A stretch of DNA of 64,000 bases. It comes from Aromatoleum aromaticum EbN1. GTDB lineage: Bacteria; Pseudomonadota; Gammaproteobacteria; Burkholderiales; Rhodocyclaceae. Below the pieces are notes generated by a model, which saw nothing but the letters and a program-made list of their open reading frames with translations, was not told the DNA's origin and did no database searches. The stretch covers positions 434,001 through 498,000 of the forward strand of contig NC_006513.1 in the NCBI RefSeq assembly GCF_000025965.1. Reading direction: 5' to 3'. Of the stretch, positions 8,912 through 19,829 are shown in pieces. How positions within the stretch are numbered: position 1 is the stretch's first letter; every line of letters begins with the position of its first letter. The translations under genes and the position numbers were made by a program.

Positions 8912-10048
8912 TCAGCGCAGTTGCTCCTGCAACAGAGTGAGAATCTTGCGCGCGGTCGCTGACGAATCTTCCCCGCCTTCGCGTGTCATCACGGTGATCA
9001 CCGAGGCCTCCTGTTCGCCCTGCACCCGCAGGCGATATTCGCTGCCGCTTGCCGCGACTTCGTCCTTGCCGCGCCAGAACGCCAGCTTCGACAGGAAGCC
9101 CTCGGATTTCTTCGACTCGATGTCGACCTCCGGATCGACATAGCGCACGAAATACAGCCCCTTCGAACGGTCGCGATCCTCGACCGTGAAACCGATCCGG
9201 TCCAGCGCGAGCCCGACCCGCCGCCACGCGCGATCGAAAGACTCCTGCATCGCCAGGCTCGCCTTCCCGCCGGCAGTCTGCAGCGTCGCGCGCTCGGCCT
9301 CCGGAGCCGCGGCAAGGATTGCCTGCGCGCGCTCCTCCTTCGCGCCGAGGCGTACCATCAGGCGGCGCAGCATCTCGGCCTCGAGGTCCGGATCGGCGGG
9401 CCGAGGCTGCCAGATCGTCGTGTCCTTCGCTTCGGTCGGATAGATCTCCACCATTCCGCGATGGCTGATATAGATCTCGACCGTGTTCGGCTCCTTGCCC
9501 AGCTCGAGTCGGGTGCGGAATTTGTCCCGTTCCGGCGTCGAGAACAATCCATCGAGCACCCCGCCGATCGCGGAGCGCAGGAAGTCCTGCGGAATCTTCG
9601 CCCTGTCCTCGGCCCAATCCGTTTCCATCACCCCGACTTGCGGGCGCTCGATGTTCACGATGAAGCCGAGTTCGAGCCAAAAATCCTTGACCTGCGGCCA
9701 CAGCACGTCCGGGGTTCCCGGAACGACGAGCCAGCGCTGCGTGCCGGCGCGTTCGACGCTCATGCTTTGCACTGCAGGCAGCACGTCTTCGGTCGCCGCT
9801 GCCTGCGGCTGCGCGGCGCGGTCGTTGGTATAGGCCGAATAGGTCGCGACGCCGCGCGGCGAGACGTCCGGCACGGCATAGCGGTCGTCACGCGTCGGGG
9901 CCGTGAGGTCGGGAGGGATTTCGAGCGGCGGCAGCTGGCGCGCGCTTTTATAGTCGATCTTCTTCGATTCGACGAGTGAGCCGGAGCATCCGGCCAAGGC
10001 GAGTGAAAGGGCGAGAAGTGAAGCGGAGGTGCGGACGCTGCGATTCAT
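8912..10048 (-). CDS. bamC: Outer membrane assembly lipoprotein BamC (NlpB)
   Basis: 378 aa from ATG 10048. The signal peptide MNRSVRTSASLLALSLALAGC ends in lipobox LAGC. The following conserved segment (DYKSARQLPPLEIPPDLT) is the BamC N-terminal loop that contacts BamD; two helix-grip domains follow (about 95-215 and 250-375). BamC is part of the BAM complex that inserts beta-barrel proteins. It lies 23 bases downstream of dapA, the same dapA-nlpB order as in E. coli, so they are one operon. Confidence 0.9.
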   Translation of the reverse strand: MNRSVRTSASLLALSLALAGCSGSLVESKKIDYKSARQLPPLEIPPDLTAPTRDDRYAVPDVSPRGVATYSAYTNDRAAQPQAAATEDVLPAVQSMSVERAGTQRWLVVPGTPDVLWPQVKDFWLELGFIVNIERPQVGVMETDWAEDRAKIPQDFLRSAIGGVLDGLFSTPERDKFRTRLELGKEPNTVEIYISHRGMVEIYPTEAKDTTIWQPRPADPDLEAEMLRRLMVRLGAKEERAQAILAAAPEAERATLQTAGGKASLAMQESFDRAWRRVGLALDRIGFTVEDRDRSKGLYFVRYVDPEVDIESKKSEGFLSKLAFWRGKDEVAASGSEYRLRVQGEQEASVITVMTREGGEDSSATARKILTLLQEQLR

Positions 10049-10071
10049 GAGTTTCCGAAAGTCCTGAAGAT

Positions 10072-10950
10072 TCAAACGTTCACGCCGGCGCGACGCATCG
10101 CGAGCAGCACCCGCTCCTGCGAGGCGGACGACAGGGGGGTCAGCGGGAGACGAATGCCGGACTCGATCAAGCCCATGCGGGCAACCGCCCACTTGACCGG
10201 AATCGGATTGGCTTCGCAGAAAAGATCGCGATGCAGGCCGACGAGGCGCCCGTTGATCTCGCGCACCCTGAGCGCCTCTCCCGCCAGCGCTGCGGCGCAC
10301 ATCTCGTGCATTGCCCGCGGTGCGACGTTGGCGGTGACCGAGATCGTGCCGTGACCGCCGAGAAGAATGAAAGCAGCCGCGCTCATGTCGTCGCCGGTGT
10401 AGAGGGCGAAGTCCTTCGGCGCGCGCTCGATCAGGTCGCAGGCGCGGTCGATGCTGCCTGTCGCGTCCTTGATGCCGATGATGTTCGGGATCTCGGCCAG
10501 GCGCAGCGTCGTGTCGTTCGACAGATCGGCGACGGTGCGCCCGGGCACGTTATAAAGGATCAGCGGCAGTTCGACAGCTTCGGCGATCGAACGGAAGTGC
10601 CGGTAAAGGCCTTCCTGAGTCGGCCGGTTGTAATACGGAACGACTGAAAGCTGCGCGACTGCCCCCGCCTCCTGTGCAAAGCTGGCCAGTTCGATCGCTT
10701 CGGCTGTCGAGTTGCCGCCGGCTCCGGCAATCACCGGGATGCGTCCGGCGGCATGCTCGACCGTCGTGCGAATGAGTTCGCAATGCTCCTCGACGTTCAC
10801 TGTCGGCGATTCGCCGGTGGTGCCGACGACCACGATCCCGTCGGTGCCTTCGGCCACGTGGAAGTCGATCAAACTGCGCAGACGAGGGTAATCCAGGCTG
10901 CCATCCTCATGCATCGGCGTGACGATGGCGACAAGCGATCCGGTAATCAT
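10072..10950 (-). CDS. dapA: 4-hydroxy-tetrahydrodipicolinate synthase
   Basis: 292 aa, the standard DapA length, starting [13 protein letters not shown]. It is a TIM-barrel aldolase with GTTGESPT, the catalytic tyrosine in YYNRPTQEG and the Schiff-base lysine in IGIKDATG. It condenses pyruvate with aspartate semialdehyde, the first dedicated step to lysine and meso-diaminopimelate. It is the first gene of an operon with bamC, linking cell-wall precursor supply with outer membrane assembly. The upstream gap of 93 bases to the deacetylase gene should hold the promoter. Confidence 0.96.
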   Translation of the reverse strand: MITGSLVAIVTPMHEDGSLDYPRLRSLIDFHVAEGTDGIVVVGTTGESPTVNVEEHCELIRTTVEHAAGRIPVIAGAGGNSTAEAIELASFAQEAGAVAQLSVVPYYNRPTQEGLYRHFRSIAEAVELPLILYNVPGRTVADLSNDTTLRLAEIPNIIGIKDATGSIDRACDLIERAPKDFALYTGDDMSAAAFILLGGHGTISVTANVAPRAMHEMCAAALAGEALRVREINGRLVGLHRDLFCEANPIPVKWAVARMGLIESGIRLPLTPLSSASQERVLLAMRRAGVNV

Positions 10951-11043
10951 GGAAGTGGTCGAAAGATTAAAAACGCTGATTCTACCCGATCGACGGCAGA
11001 CGACCACCCCGGTGCGGCTGCGAACTGCGTCGCCCGCGCCCCA

Positions 11044-11970
11044 TCACAGATCGGCCAGCGCCTTGATATGCGCAACCACAGAGCGGGCGAGCGAAGACAG
11101 CGCGTACCCCCCTTCAAGGACGGAAACGATGTTCTTGTGTCCGCAGTCCGCGGCAAGCGCCTTGACCTGCTGCGTCGCCCAGACATAGTCGGATTCGACC
11201 AGGCCGAGCGATCCCATGTCGTCTTCGTAATGCCCGTCGAAACCTGCGGAGATGAAAATCATCTGCGGGTTGTGGTTTCTCAGCGCGGGGATCCAGAGGT
11301 CGCTGACGATCTGGCGGAAAGTGTCTCCGCGCGCACCGGCGGGGACCGGGACGTTGACCATATGGGCCGCCGTGCAGTCCACGCCGCTGTAGGGATAGAA
11401 CGGATGCTGGAAAATGCTCGCCATCATCACCCGGGGATCCTCGCGGAAGATATCCTCGGTGCCGTTGCCGTGGTGAACGTCGAAATCGACGATCGCCACG
11501 CGCTCCAGTCCATGCGCCTCGAGCGCGTGGCGCGCCGCGATCGCGACATTGTTGAGGAAACAGAATCCCATCGCCCGGGCCCGTTCCGCGTGGTGACCCG
11601 GCGGGCGCACCGCGCAGAACGCGTTCTCGATCTCGCCCTTCAGCACCAGATCCGTCGCCAGCACGCCCGCACCGGCCGAACGCAACGCGGCCTTCATGGT
11701 CTCGGGATTCATCGCGGTATCCGGATCGAGGTGGCGAATGCCATGCTCGGGCACGCTGTTCATCAGCTCTTCGAGGTACGCGGCAGGGTGTGCGCGAGTG
11801 ATCTGCTCGGGCGTCGCCTGGGGTGCGTCGTAAAATGAGAGATAGAGGTCGAGCCCGGCCGCGATCAGGCGGTCATTGATCGCCGCAAGCCGGTCGGAGC
11901 ATTCCGGATGGAAGGTCCCCATATCGTGCAGCCAGCATTCCCGGTGCGTAATGAACGCCGTCGTCGTCAT
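11044..11970 (-). CDS. Histone-deacetylase-superfamily (AcuC/AphA-type) hydrolase
   Basis: 308 aa with the arginase/deacetylase fold. Motifs in order are GTFHPECSDRL, RPPGHHAERARAMGFCFLNN with the catalytic His pair, DFDVHHGNGTEDIF with zinc ligands, SAGFDGHYEDDMG with the third zinc ligand, and LEGGY near the end. Members remove acyl groups from lysines, polyamines or small amides. The substrate cannot be told from sequence. GGGAGG lies just upstream of ATG 11970, which is favoured over 12003. It stands alone, not beside acetyl-CoA synthetase genes. Confidence 0.9.
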   Translation of the reverse strand: MTTTAFITHRECWLHDMGTFHPECSDRLAAINDRLIAAGLDLYLSFYDAPQATPEQITRAHPAAYLEELMNSVPEHGIRHLDPDTAMNPETMKAALRSAGAGVLATDLVLKGEIENAFCAVRPPGHHAERARAMGFCFLNNVAIAARHALEAHGLERVAIVDFDVHHGNGTEDIFREDPRVMMASIFQHPFYPYSGVDCTAAHMVNVPVPAGARGDTFRQIVSDLWIPALRNHNPQMIFISAGFDGHYEDDMGSLGLVESDYVWATQQVKALAADCGHKNIVSVLEGGYALSSLARSVVAHIKALADL

Positions 11971-12317
11971 ATCCCTCCCCTCACTCATTGCAGGCGATAT
12001 CACCGCGGCCTGGCCTTCGTTTCTTCGCCTGCGCGGGCGCAGCCTGATGATCTTTGCCGTTTATTATCACCGCTTCCCGGTCAATTTCACAGTACACAGC
12101 CCCATGCCTCACGGCCGTGCCGCCCCCTGCCTCGCGGAGCAATCCGGCCTTTCCCATCCGGGCGGCTCCACAACTTCGCGCCGCGGCAACTCAAGGCGGT
12201 TCCCGTTCTGCATCAGCGCGACACCTATTGCCGACCACCTGGTTTCCTGGCCGTAACAGGGGGACGAGGGATTCCCCGCGACTACCACCCAGACACACCG
12301 AGACACACGAGACACAA
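11971..12317. other. Divergent intergenic region, deacetylase gene and mltB
   Basis: 347 bases with no supported gene. It holds the 5' regions of both divergent genes. An AT-richer stretch at about 12050-12100 is the likeliest promoter zone. Just before mltB are purine/ACACA repeats (12292-12315), with no clear Shine-Dalgarno. Confidence 0.4.
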
Positions 12318-13331
12318 ATGAAACAACGCTTTATCACCCCGCTCCTCGCGCTCGCGCTCCTCTCGGGCACAGCGCTCGCCGATGCGTCCTATGTCCGGCG
12401 CGAAGAGGTCAGAACGTTCGTCCGCACGATGGAGGAAAAACACGGCTTCGACGGCGGGGAAGTGCTCGCGGCGCTCGACCGCGCCCGGCACGACCCCGAC
12501 GTTATCCGGCTGATCAGTCCGTCCGGGTCGTCCGGCCTCCGCTCGTGGCAACGCTACCGCGCCCGCTTTCTCGACTCGGCACGCATCGGTAGCGGCATTG
12601 CATTCTGGCAGGAGCATGCGGCGACCTTGCAGGCTGCGTACGAACGCTACGGCGTACCCCCGGAAATCGTCGTCGCGATCATCGGCGTGGAAACCCACTA
12701 TGGCCGCAATACGGGAAATTTCGAGACGCTGTCGGCACTCGCCACGCTGGCGTTCGACTATCCCCCACGGGCGCCGCTGTTCCTGCGCGAACTCGAAAAC
12801 CTGTTCCTGCTGGCACGCGAGCAGCAACGCGATCTTTTCAGCTACTACGGTTCGTATGCCGGCGCGATCGGCTACCCGCAGTTCCTGCCCAGCAGCATCC
12901 GCAGCTACGGCGTTGATTTCGACCACAGCGGCACCATCGATTTCGATCTGGAACCGACCGATGCGATCGGCAGTGTCGCACGCTACCTCGCCGAGCATGG
13001 CTGGGTGCGTGATGAACTCGTAGCGGAGCCGGCGCGCATCGCGTCCGAAGCCGATCTGCAGGCGCTGATCGACGCAGGCATCAAACCCATGCTTTCGCCG
13101 GAACAGCTGGCTCAGGCCGGCGTGACGAGCCTCGATGGCACGTTACGCGCGGCTCCGGCGACCCTCGTCGACCTTGCGACGCCCGACACTGGAACCGAAT
13201 ACTGGCTCGGATACCAGAACTTCTACACGATCACGCGCTACAACAAGAGCAGCTTCTACGCGATGGCCGTGTTCGAACTGTCACAGGCATTGCGTGAGCA
13301 GCAAAAGGCTGAAACCGCCCGCGTGGAATGA
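12318..13331 (+). CDS. mltB: Membrane-bound lytic murein transglycosylase B family
   Basis: 337 aa. The start at 12318 gives a cleavable signal peptide (MKQRFITPLLALALLSGTALA) of Sec type. The catalytic SLT_2 domain contains GVETHYGRNTG, in which Glu125 is the acid/base, followed by FETLSALATLAFDYPPRA and IGYPQFLPSSIRSYGVD. The enzyme cleaves peptidoglycan glycan strands to 1,6-anhydro products in the periplasm. No lipobox is present, so it would be a soluble (Slt35-like) form despite the MltB name. It converges on rpoS with only 16 bases between. Confidence 0.92.
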   Translation: MKQRFITPLLALALLSGTALADASYVRREEVRTFVRTMEEKHGFDGGEVLAALDRARHDPDVIRLISPSGSSGLRSWQRYRARFLDSARIGSGIAFWQEHAATLQAAYERYGVPPEIVVAIIGVETHYGRNTGNFETLSALATLAFDYPPRAPLFLRELENLFLLAREQQRDLFSYYGSYAGAIGYPQFLPSSIRSYGVDFDHSGTIDFDLEPTDAIGSVARYLAEHGWVRDELVAEPARIASEADLQALIDAGIKPMLSPEQLAQAGVTSLDGTLRAAPATLVDLATPDTGTEYWLGYQNFYTITRYNKSSFYAMAVFELSQALREQQKAETARVE

Positions 13332-13347
13332 ATGAGAGCGGGCGGAC

Positions 13348-14283
13348 CTACAGCAGTTCGTCCCGCGAAATGCCGCGCCGTTTGACGGTCCTTCGCAACT
13401 GGCCCAGCGCCTCGAGCTGGATCTGGCGTACCCGCTCACGCGTCAGGCACAGACGCGACGCGAGTTCCTCCAGCGTCATCACTTCGCATTCGTCGAGCCC
13501 GTATCGATGCCGGATCACCAGGCGCTGCTTTTCGTTCAACATCCCGATCCATTCCTGGATCAGCTTCTCGACCTCCGCATCCTGAATGTGGGTATCGGGA
13601 GGCTCGGCCTGATCGTCGGCAAGCGATTCGCCGATCGAAAGGGTCGGGTCGATCTCGAGCGGCGCGTCGAGCGACGCAGTGTGCTCGCTCAGGGCGAGGA
13701 TCGCGCGCACCTCATCGACCGACTTGTCGAGACGATGTGCCACCTGCTCGAGCGTGAACTCGCCGTTGCCCGACGCTTCGAGAGTGCGCTGCGCGCGCAG
13801 CACCTGATTCAGCTCCTTCACCACATGCACCGGCAGACGGATCGTGCGCGACTGGTTCATGATCGCCCGCTCGATGTTCTGGCGAATCCACCAGGTCGCA
13901 TAGGTCGAGAAGCGGAAACCGCGCTCAGGGTCGAATTTCTCGAGCGCATGCATCAGGCCGAGATTTCCCTCCTCGACCAGATCGAGCAGCGGGATGCCGC
14001 GATTGAGGTAATGTTTCGCGATGTTGACGACCAGGCGCAGATTGCGCTCGATCATGATCTGGCGAGCGGGAAAATCGCCGGTACGCACTCTTCGCGCAAG
14101 CGCAGCTTCTTCAGCTGCCGTAAGCAGCGGATTCGCCCCAATCTCGTTCAGGTAGATCTGGGTGACGTCGCTGAGAAACTCGTTCTCGAACGCGGGCGCG
14201 ACCCGCTCGACGAACACCTCCACCTCGGGGGGCAGATCCGGCTCCTGACTATCCACATCGTCACGACTCACCGGATCGTACAT
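13348..14283 (-). CDS. rpoS: Stationary-phase sigma factor RpoS
   Basis: 311 aa. Region 1.2 (about 35-70; [19 protein letters not shown]) is followed by core-binding and -10-binding region 2 ([37 protein letters not shown]), region 3, and region 4 with the -35 helix-turn-helix [19 protein letters not shown]. There is no large region 1.1 insert, as expected for RpoS. It lies 10 bases behind nlpD in the classical surE-pcm-nlpD-rpoS order. In enterics the main rpoS promoter is inside nlpD; that may hold here too. Confidence 0.95.
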   Translation of the reverse strand: MYDPVSRDDVDSQEPDLPPEVEVFVERVAPAFENEFLSDVTQIYLNEIGANPLLTAAEEAALARRVRTGDFPARQIMIERNLRLVVNIAKHYLNRGIPLLDLVEEGNLGLMHALEKFDPERGFRFSTYATWWIRQNIERAIMNQSRTIRLPVHVVKELNQVLRAQRTLEASGNGEFTLEQVAHRLDKSVDEVRAILALSEHTASLDAPLEIDPTLSIGESLADDQAEPPDTHIQDAEVEKLIQEWIGMLNEKQRLVIRHRYGLDECEVMTLEELASRLCLTRERVRQIQLEALGQLRRTVKRRGISRDELL

Positions 14284-14293
14284 AGCCTCCTCG

Positions 14294-15184
14294 TCAGCGT
14301 GCAGGCAGATATTTCATCGGATCGACCGGACGTCCCTGCTTGCGAATCTCGAAGTGAAGCTTCGGGCGATCCGCATCGGTACTTCCGAGCTCTGCGATTC
14401 TCTGACCCTTGGTAACCGACTCCCCTTCCTTGACCAGCAGCTGCTGGTTGTGCGCGTATGCCGTAAGATAGTTAGCATCGTGCTTGATGATGACCAGTTT
14501 CCCATAGCCGCGCAAGCCGCTGCCCGAATAGACTACCTTGCCCCCCGCCGAGGCAATGACCGGATCACCCGGCTTGCCGGCGATATCGAGCCCCTTGTTG
14601 GCGGCTTCGTCGAACGTGCCGATGACCTGGCCGCTTACCGGCCACAGCCAGACAGCATCGGCGGCCACCGTCTTGTCCGCTTCCGGGGCGACTGGTGGCA
14701 CAACCGGAGGCAGGGTCGAGCGAGGCTGTACCGAAGCCCACGCTTCGTCGCTATAGGGCTGCTTTCCACCCTTCGGCTCCTGCTTTACCAGCACGCCGTT
14801 GCCGTCGCTCCCCGGCTTCACCGGCTGCACCTCCACAGGTTCGCCGATCGCGATCGGCTGCGCAACTGCATCCGCCGGGGGGCCGACGAGCAATTCCCGG
14901 CCCACATGTATTTGATTCGGATCCGTCAAATTGTTCCAGACGACCAGATCTTTTGCTGTCACCTCATAGAGCCGTGCGATACCCATCAAGGTGTCGCCCG
15001 GTCGGACTACATGAACGGGCTGCTTCACACCGTTGATCGGGGTCTCCGATGGCGCCGGGGTCGAGAGGGGGGGCGTGGTGTCGCGGACAGGAGCCGGGCC
15101 TGTCGCTGCGCAGGCCGATAGCAGCGCGGCGAGAAGCACGGGGCCGAAAAACTTCAACGAAGTGGATTTTACTGAATGGATCAT
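14294..15184 (-). CDS. nlpD: NlpD-type lipoprotein, LysM plus degenerate LytM domain
   Basis: 296 aa with signal peptide and lipobox LSAC (about residue 25). A LysM domain ([18 protein letters not shown] to VGRELLV, about 58-103) binds peptidoglycan. The C-terminal M23/LytM domain (about 185-294) lacks zinc ligands: the usual H-x-G-x-D is NKGLD and the HxH pair is reduced to KLHFE. Like E. coli NlpD it should activate a cell-wall amidase at division rather than cut peptidoglycan itself. Its start overlaps the pcm stop by 4 bases. Confidence 0.93.
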   Translation of the reverse strand: MIHSVKSTSLKFFGPVLLAALLSACAATGPAPVRDTTPPLSTPAPSETPINGVKQPVHVVRPGDTLMGIARLYEVTAKDLVVWNNLTDPNQIHVGRELLVGPPADAVAQPIAIGEPVEVQPVKPGSDGNGVLVKQEPKGGKQPYSDEAWASVQPRSTLPPVVPPVAPEADKTVAADAVWLWPVSGQVIGTFDEAANKGLDIAGKPGDPVIASAGGKVVYSGSGLRGYGKLVIIKHDANYLTAYAHNQQLLVKEGESVTKGQRIAELGSTDADRPKLHFEIRKQGRPVDPMKYLPAR

Positions 15185-15837
15185 TCCGTACCAGTGAGCA
15201 AGGGGACGAAGCGCACGGCTTCGAACCGGCTTTCCCTGAAAATATTGCCGTGCCGCTCGGTCATCACGAGACGCTGGTCGGCGCTCCCGAGCGGGATCAT
15301 CAGCCGCCCGCCCGGAGCCAGTTGCTCCTTCAGCGAGCCCGGGATGCCGGCCGCCGCAGCAGCCACGATAATGGTGTCAAAAGGAGCGGCTTCGGGCAAT
15401 CCCAGATTGCCGTCGGCGTATTTGAGACGAACGTTCGGCAGCCGCAAGGGCCGCAGGTTTTCGCGTGCCCGGTCGAGAAGGGGGCGAATGCGCTCCACGG
15501 CAAACACTTCGGTCGCCACGAGGGACAGTACCGCGGCCTGGTAGCCACAGCCGGCGCCGACTTCGAGCGTCCGTCCCAGTTCGCGGCCCGCGCGCAGGAT
15601 CTCGATCATGCGCGCGACCACCAGCGGTTGCGAAATCGTCTGCTGGTATCCGATCGGCAGCGCCGTGTCGTCGTACGCGCTGAAGGCGAGGCCTTCATCG
15701 ACAAACGCGTGGCGCGGAATCTGCATCATCGCCGCGAGGACCTTCTCGTCGGCGATTCCCTGTGCACGGAGCCGCTCGACCATGCGGGCACGGGCCCGGC
15801 TCGAGGCCTGCCCGGGGTCCGGGGGGCGCATGCTCAT
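15181..15837 (-). CDS. pcm: Protein-L-isoaspartate O-methyltransferase
   Basis: 218 aa. The N-terminal motif [10 protein letters not shown] and [14 protein letters not shown] form the isoaspartate pocket, and [14 protein letters not shown] is SAM motif I. It methylates isoaspartyl residues of aged proteins so they can revert to aspartate. It overlaps surE upstream and nlpD downstream by 4 bases each, so the four genes are translationally linked in a stress-repair and stationary-phase operon. Confidence 0.95.
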   Translation of the reverse strand: MSMRPPDPGQASSRARARMVERLRAQGIADEKVLAAMMQIPRHAFVDEGLAFSAYDDTALPIGYQQTISQPLVVARMIEILRAGRELGRTLEVGAGCGYQAAVLSLVATEVFAVERIRPLLDRARENLRPLRLPNVRLKYADGNLGLPEAAPFDTIIVAAAAAGIPGSLKEQLAPGGRLMIPLGSADQRLVMTERHGNIFRESRFEAVRFVPLLTGTE

Positions 15838-16577
15838 CTACCGATCCATTCGGCGACGCTGGGAATGAGGCCGTTGTGGGTGAGGTCGATCTGTAACGGG
15901 GTGACGGAAACGAAGCCTTCCGCCACCGCCTGGAAGTCGGTCCCCTCACCCGCGTCCGCAGCCTGCCCGGCCGCGCCCACCCAATAGACGGTCTCGTTGC
16001 GCGGCGTCACGCTGCGAATCACCGGTTCGGCCTTGTGCCGCTTGCCCAGCCTCGTGACGCGGAGGCCGCGCAGTTCTTCGTAGGGGCGGTCCGGCACGTT
16101 CACGTTGAGCAGTACCGGATGCTGGAAAGGGATGCGTGTGAATCGCTCGGCGAGATCGCGCGCGACTCGCGCAGCCGCCGAAAAATCGGTCGCCGCCTTG
16201 CTCACGAGCGACACCGCAATCGCCGGCACGCCGAGCAGGAATCCTTCCGTCGCGGCCGCGACCGTCCCCGAATAAATCGTGTCGTCGCCCATGTTCGCGC
16301 CGTGATTCACGCCCGACACGACCATGTCCGGGAGGTGATCGAGCATGCCGGTGACCGCGAGGTGCACGCAATCGGTCGGGGTGCCGTTGACGAAATGGAA
16401 ACCGTTTGCTGCCCGCCGCAGCGACAACGGGCGATCGAGCGTCAGGGAATTGCTCGCGGCGCTTCGGTCACGCTCGGGCGCCACCACCGTGACGTCCCCG
16501 ACCTCCTGCAGAGCTTCAGCGAGGGCGGCTATCCCCGGAGCAAAATAACCGTCGTCGTTACTCACTAGAATGCGCAT
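15834..16577 (-). CDS. surE: 5'/3'-nucleotidase SurE
   Basis: 247 aa from ATG 16577. The start motif [15 protein letters not shown] holds the paired metal-binding aspartates. [20 protein letters not shown] includes the metal-ligand asparagine. It removes phosphate from nucleoside monophosphates. It leads surE-pcm-nlpD-rpoS. A longer frame to 16673 exists but adds non-homologous sequence. Confidence 0.95.
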   Translation of the reverse strand: MRILVSNDDGYFAPGIAALAEALQEVGDVTVVAPERDRSAASNSLTLDRPLSLRRAANGFHFVNGTPTDCVHLAVTGMLDHLPDMVVSGVNHGANMGDDTIYSGTVAAATEGFLLGVPAIAVSLVSKAATDFSAAARVARDLAERFTRIPFQHPVLLNVNVPDRPYEELRGLRVTRLGKRHKAEPVIRSVTPRNETVYWVGAAGQAADAGEGTDFQAVAEGFVSVTPLQIDLTHNGLIPSVAEWIGR

Positions 16578-16748
16578 GATTCTTCCGTTCGGAATGGCAC
16601 GAGCGCCCACACCGTGCCCGGTGTACGCAAGAGAAGCGGGGAATGTTAGCACAGCGGCACACGCCCTCCGCACCGCATCGGCACGCCCGTCCGAAGCGGC
16701 GCGGCAGGCAATCTCATGAGACCGCCCCCTTGCAGGGCGGCACCACTT

Positions 16749-17903
16749 CTAACAGGCGCCGAAGCAGACCCGGTCCCGGCCGTTGTGCTTGGCGTGATAC
16801 ATCCGCTGGTCCGCTTTCTCGATCAGGGCTTTCCAGTCGCCGGCGCCGTCGATACTGCGCTCCGCCAAGCCGATGCTGGCAGTCACCGGCGTGCCATCCG
16901 GGGCGGTGCCAAGGCCGAGCCTGCACAGGCGCTCGACCGCCGTCCGCGCTTTGGCGAGATCGGTGTTGGGCATGATGACGACGAATTCTTCGCCGCCCCA
17001 GCGGACCAGTATGTCGACCCGACGCAGCGCCGCCGTGATGTGCGTGGCGAGCGTGATCAGGACCTTGTCGCCCGCTTCATGGCCGAAGCGGTCGTTGATG
17101 CTCTTGAAGTGATCGACGTCGATGAAGGCGACCGTGATCGACGCCTGGTTGCGATTCGCGAGGCCCAGTTGCAGTTCGAGCATTTCTTCGCCGCTGCCGC
17201 GCGAAAAGGCGCCGGTCAGGGGGTCGCGCACCGACTGGCGCACCAGCGCCGTCATGAACGCGAGCTGGCTCATCCCGGCAGTCATCGACACGCCGGTGAT
17301 CAGCATCAGCAACCAGAACGAGCCGGCGAACGACGGCCAGTTGAGCGTGGACCAGCTCAGATAGCCGGCGAGCGCTTGGGCGAGCAGGATCGGGCTCGAA
17401 ATGAACACGTTCTCGATCAGCGTCAGCGGAAAAACCGACAGGCCCGCGAGCAGGACGAATGGCAGGAAAGCGTAGCCGGCGCCGATCGCCGCTGAAAGCT
17501 CGGACAGCTGGTACGTCCCGAGCAGGGTGTGCGAACCGACATAGAATGCTGTCGGAATTGCAAACAGGACCGCAATCGCGCGGTAGGCATCGAACAGGTT
17601 GCCCGACGGCCGGTAACAGATCAGGAGGGTCGCGAACGCCGCGCTGGCAAGAAGCCGCATCAGCGCGAGGGTGACCCACAGTGACGGCGGAAAGACGACG
17701 AAGTCGATCACGCTCCACAGCGGCGTGAGCACGGCGAACAGAAACGCGAACATTCGCACGCGATTGACGATCATCGTCGCCCGGCGCCGCATCAGAAGCG
17801 GCATGTGCCGGTTCGGAAGGAAGAGGTAGCCGAGCTCCGACTTATCCAGCTCTCCCAGCGGGCCGGCGAGCCTGTGCCACAACGTGTCGGCCAGATATGA
17901 CAT
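16749..17903 (-). CDS. Membrane diguanylate cyclase (GGDEF)
   Basis: 384 aa. Six hydrophobic segments span about residues 45-218, forming a membrane sensory module of no class I can name. A C-terminal GGDEF domain (about 222-382) follows. The active loop is GGEEF (303-307), with product-inhibition I-site RRVD (294-297) at the correct 5-residue spacing, so it should make c-di-GMP with feedback control. It is transcribed leftward. Before IS insertion at 18015 it lay about 290 bases downstream of cheR, so it may once have been part of that signalling operon. Confidence 0.92.
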   Translation of the reverse strand: MSYLADTLWHRLAGPLGELDKSELGYLFLPNRHMPLLMRRRATMIVNRVRMFAFLFAVLTPLWSVIDFVVFPPSLWVTLALMRLLASAAFATLLICYRPSGNLFDAYRAIAVLFAIPTAFYVGSHTLLGTYQLSELSAAIGAGYAFLPFVLLAGLSVFPLTLIENVFISSPILLAQALAGYLSWSTLNWPSFAGSFWLLMLITGVSMTAGMSQLAFMTALVRQSVRDPLTGAFSRGSGEEMLELQLGLANRNQASITVAFIDVDHFKSINDRFGHEAGDKVLITLATHITAALRRVDILVRWGGEEFVVIMPNTDLAKARTAVERLCRLGLGTAPDGTPVTASIGLAERSIDGAGDWKALIEKADQRMYHAKHNGRDRVCFGAC

Positions 17904-18014
17904 CCGTGATCTTTCCCTTCAGAACGTTGGTGCGCTGATCGATGACCGGGCACCAGTCTAGCAGCCGGCTTTGGCCGTTTTCAGCGTCGATCTGCGGGAA
18001 AACGAGACGTTTTT

Positions 18015-18108
18015 TGCGGATTCCGACCCAACGTGACCGCTGAATCCGAGAAGGGTGTGACCGGTGTTTCCGGGATGGTGACCGCGGATTCCGATTTGAT
18101 CGTGACCG
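18015..18108. repeat. Left IS end with four GTGACCG repeats
   Basis: GTGACCG occurs at 18033, 18057, 18078 and 18102 (spacing 24, 21, 24), mostly followed about 8 bases later by TTCCG or ATCCG. These are expected transposase-binding repeats. Confidence 0.8.
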
Positions 18109-18247
18109 ATTTGGGCGGTCGTCGGAATGACCGGTCACGTTGTCGGAATCGCCGGTCACGATCAGATCGGAACGGGTGTATGCAGCAGGCGTGGCAACGT
18201 CGTTTATCAGACCGGCTACCCTCGCGCGCTTTGCGCGGAGACCGAGG

Positions 18248-19807
18248 ATGCCGGCGGAGCGGATTGCCATGCACAAGATCAGGGAGCTGTTACGGCTCAA
18301 ATACGACTGCGCGCTGTCGCATGAGCGCATTGCCCGCGCGCTGTCGATTTCCAAAGGCGTGGTCGCCAAGTATGTGAAGGCGGCCGAGGAGTGCGGCCGG
18401 CCGTGGGCCGAGTTGTCGGCGGCCGACGAGGCAGAGTTGCGCCGGGTGCTGGGGGTCGCCCGGCGTGGACGTGGCGCGAGCGTCGCGAATGTGCCGCCGG
18501 ATCTGGCGGCGGTGCATCAGGGGCTCAAGCGAAAGAACGTTACGCTGGCGCTGCTGTGGGAAGAGTACGTGCAGACGGCCGACGGGCCGAGCTATCAGTA
18601 CTCGCGCTTTTGCGACCTGTACCGCGCGTTCGCCCGCACGCTCAAGCGCTCGATGCGCCAGGTTCACCGCGCCGGCGAGAAGCTCTTCATCGACTACGCC
18701 GGCGACACGGTGCCGATTGTTGACGCCGGCACCGGCGAGATTTCCCGCGCGCAGATCTTCGTCGCGGTCCTCGGGGCCTCGAGCTACACCTTCGCCTGTG
18801 CCACGGCGACGCAGTCGCAGGCGGATTGGCTGGGGTCGTTGGCGAAGGCGCTGACCTTCATCGGTGGCGTGCCCGAGCTCGTCGTGCCCGACAATACGCG
18901 CTCGCTCGTTGGCCAAGCCGACCGCTACGAGCCGCAACTGCAGCGCACCACCGCCGAGTTCGCCGCGCACTACGGCGTGGCGATCCTGCCCGCGCGCCCT
19001 TACAAGCCGCAGGACAAGGCCAAGGTCGAAGTCGGCGTGCAGATCGTGCAGCGCTGGATTCTGGCGCGGCTGCGTCACCGGCGCTTTTTCTCGCTGGGGG
19101 AGTTGAACGAGGCGATCGCCGCGTTACTCGAGCCGCTGAACACGCGTGCCTTCCGGCGCCTGCCAGGCTCGCGCCACGAAGCGTTCGAGACGCTCGATCG
19201 GCCGGCGCTGCGCCCGTTGCCCGCCACCGCGTTCCAGTTCGCCCAATGGAAACGGGCCAAGCCCAACATCGACTACCACGTCGAGTTCGACGGGCATTAC
19301 TACAGCGTGCCGTATGCGCTCGCCGGCCAACCGGTGGAGTTACGCATCACCGCGAGCAGCATCGAATGCTTTGCCGCAGGCCGTCGCGTTGCGGTGCATG
19401 CGAGAAGCCACCGGCACGGGGCTTTCACCACGCTCACCGAGCACATGCCCGCATCGCATCAGGCGCACCGTCAGTGGTCCCCGGGCAAACTCATCGCCTG
19501 GGGCGCCACGGTCGGGCCTCACACCGAGCAGGTGGTCAGCCACCAACTCGAACGCATGCCGCACCCCGAGCAGGGCTACCGGGCGTGCCTCGGGCTGATG
19601 CGCCTCGGTCGTCAATACGGCAACGAACGCCTCGAAGCCGCGGCGACCCGCGCCGTCACCCTCGGGGCGATGCGTTACCGCAACGTCGCCTCGATCCTCA
19701 AGAGCGGGCTCGACCGCGCGCCGCTCCCCGCATCCACTGCGCAGCAAAGCGAGCTCGCGCTACCGGCCGCTCACGAGAACCTGCGCGGTGCGCGCTACTA
19801 CCACTGA
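18248..19807 (+). CDS. istA: IstA, IS21-family DDE transposase (long type)
   Basis: 519 aa from ATG 18248, with GGAG 8-9 bases upstream; ATG 18269 is an alternative. An N-terminal helix-turn-helix ([20 protein letters not shown]) precedes the RNase H-like core: [11 protein letters not shown] (first Asp), [10 protein letters not shown] (second Asp) and [16 protein letters not shown] (Glu). A long C-terminal domain follows, as in IS408/IS1162 relatives. It catalyses transposition with IstB. No break in the frame is seen. Confidence 0.94.
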   Translation: MPAERIAMHKIRELLRLKYDCALSHERIARALSISKGVVAKYVKAAEECGRPWAELSAADEAELRRVLGVARRGRGASVANVPPDLAAVHQGLKRKNVTLALLWEEYVQTADGPSYQYSRFCDLYRAFARTLKRSMRQVHRAGEKLFIDYAGDTVPIVDAGTGEISRAQIFVAVLGASSYTFACATATQSQADWLGSLAKALTFIGGVPELVVPDNTRSLVGQADRYEPQLQRTTAEFAAHYGVAILPARPYKPQDKAKVEVGVQIVQRWILARLRHRRFFSLGELNEAIAALLEPLNTRAFRRLPGSRHEAFETLDRPALRPLPATAFQFAQWKRAKPNIDYHVEFDGHYYSVPYALAGQPVELRITASSIECFAAGRRVAVHARSHRHGAFTTLTEHMPASHQAHRQWSPGKLIAWGATVGPHTEQVVSHQLERMPHPEQGYRACLGLMRLGRQYGNERLEAAATRAVTLGAMRYRNVASILKSGLDRAPLPASTAQQSELALPAAHENLRGARYYH

Positions 19808-19829
19808 TTCCACCCACCGGAGAACATCG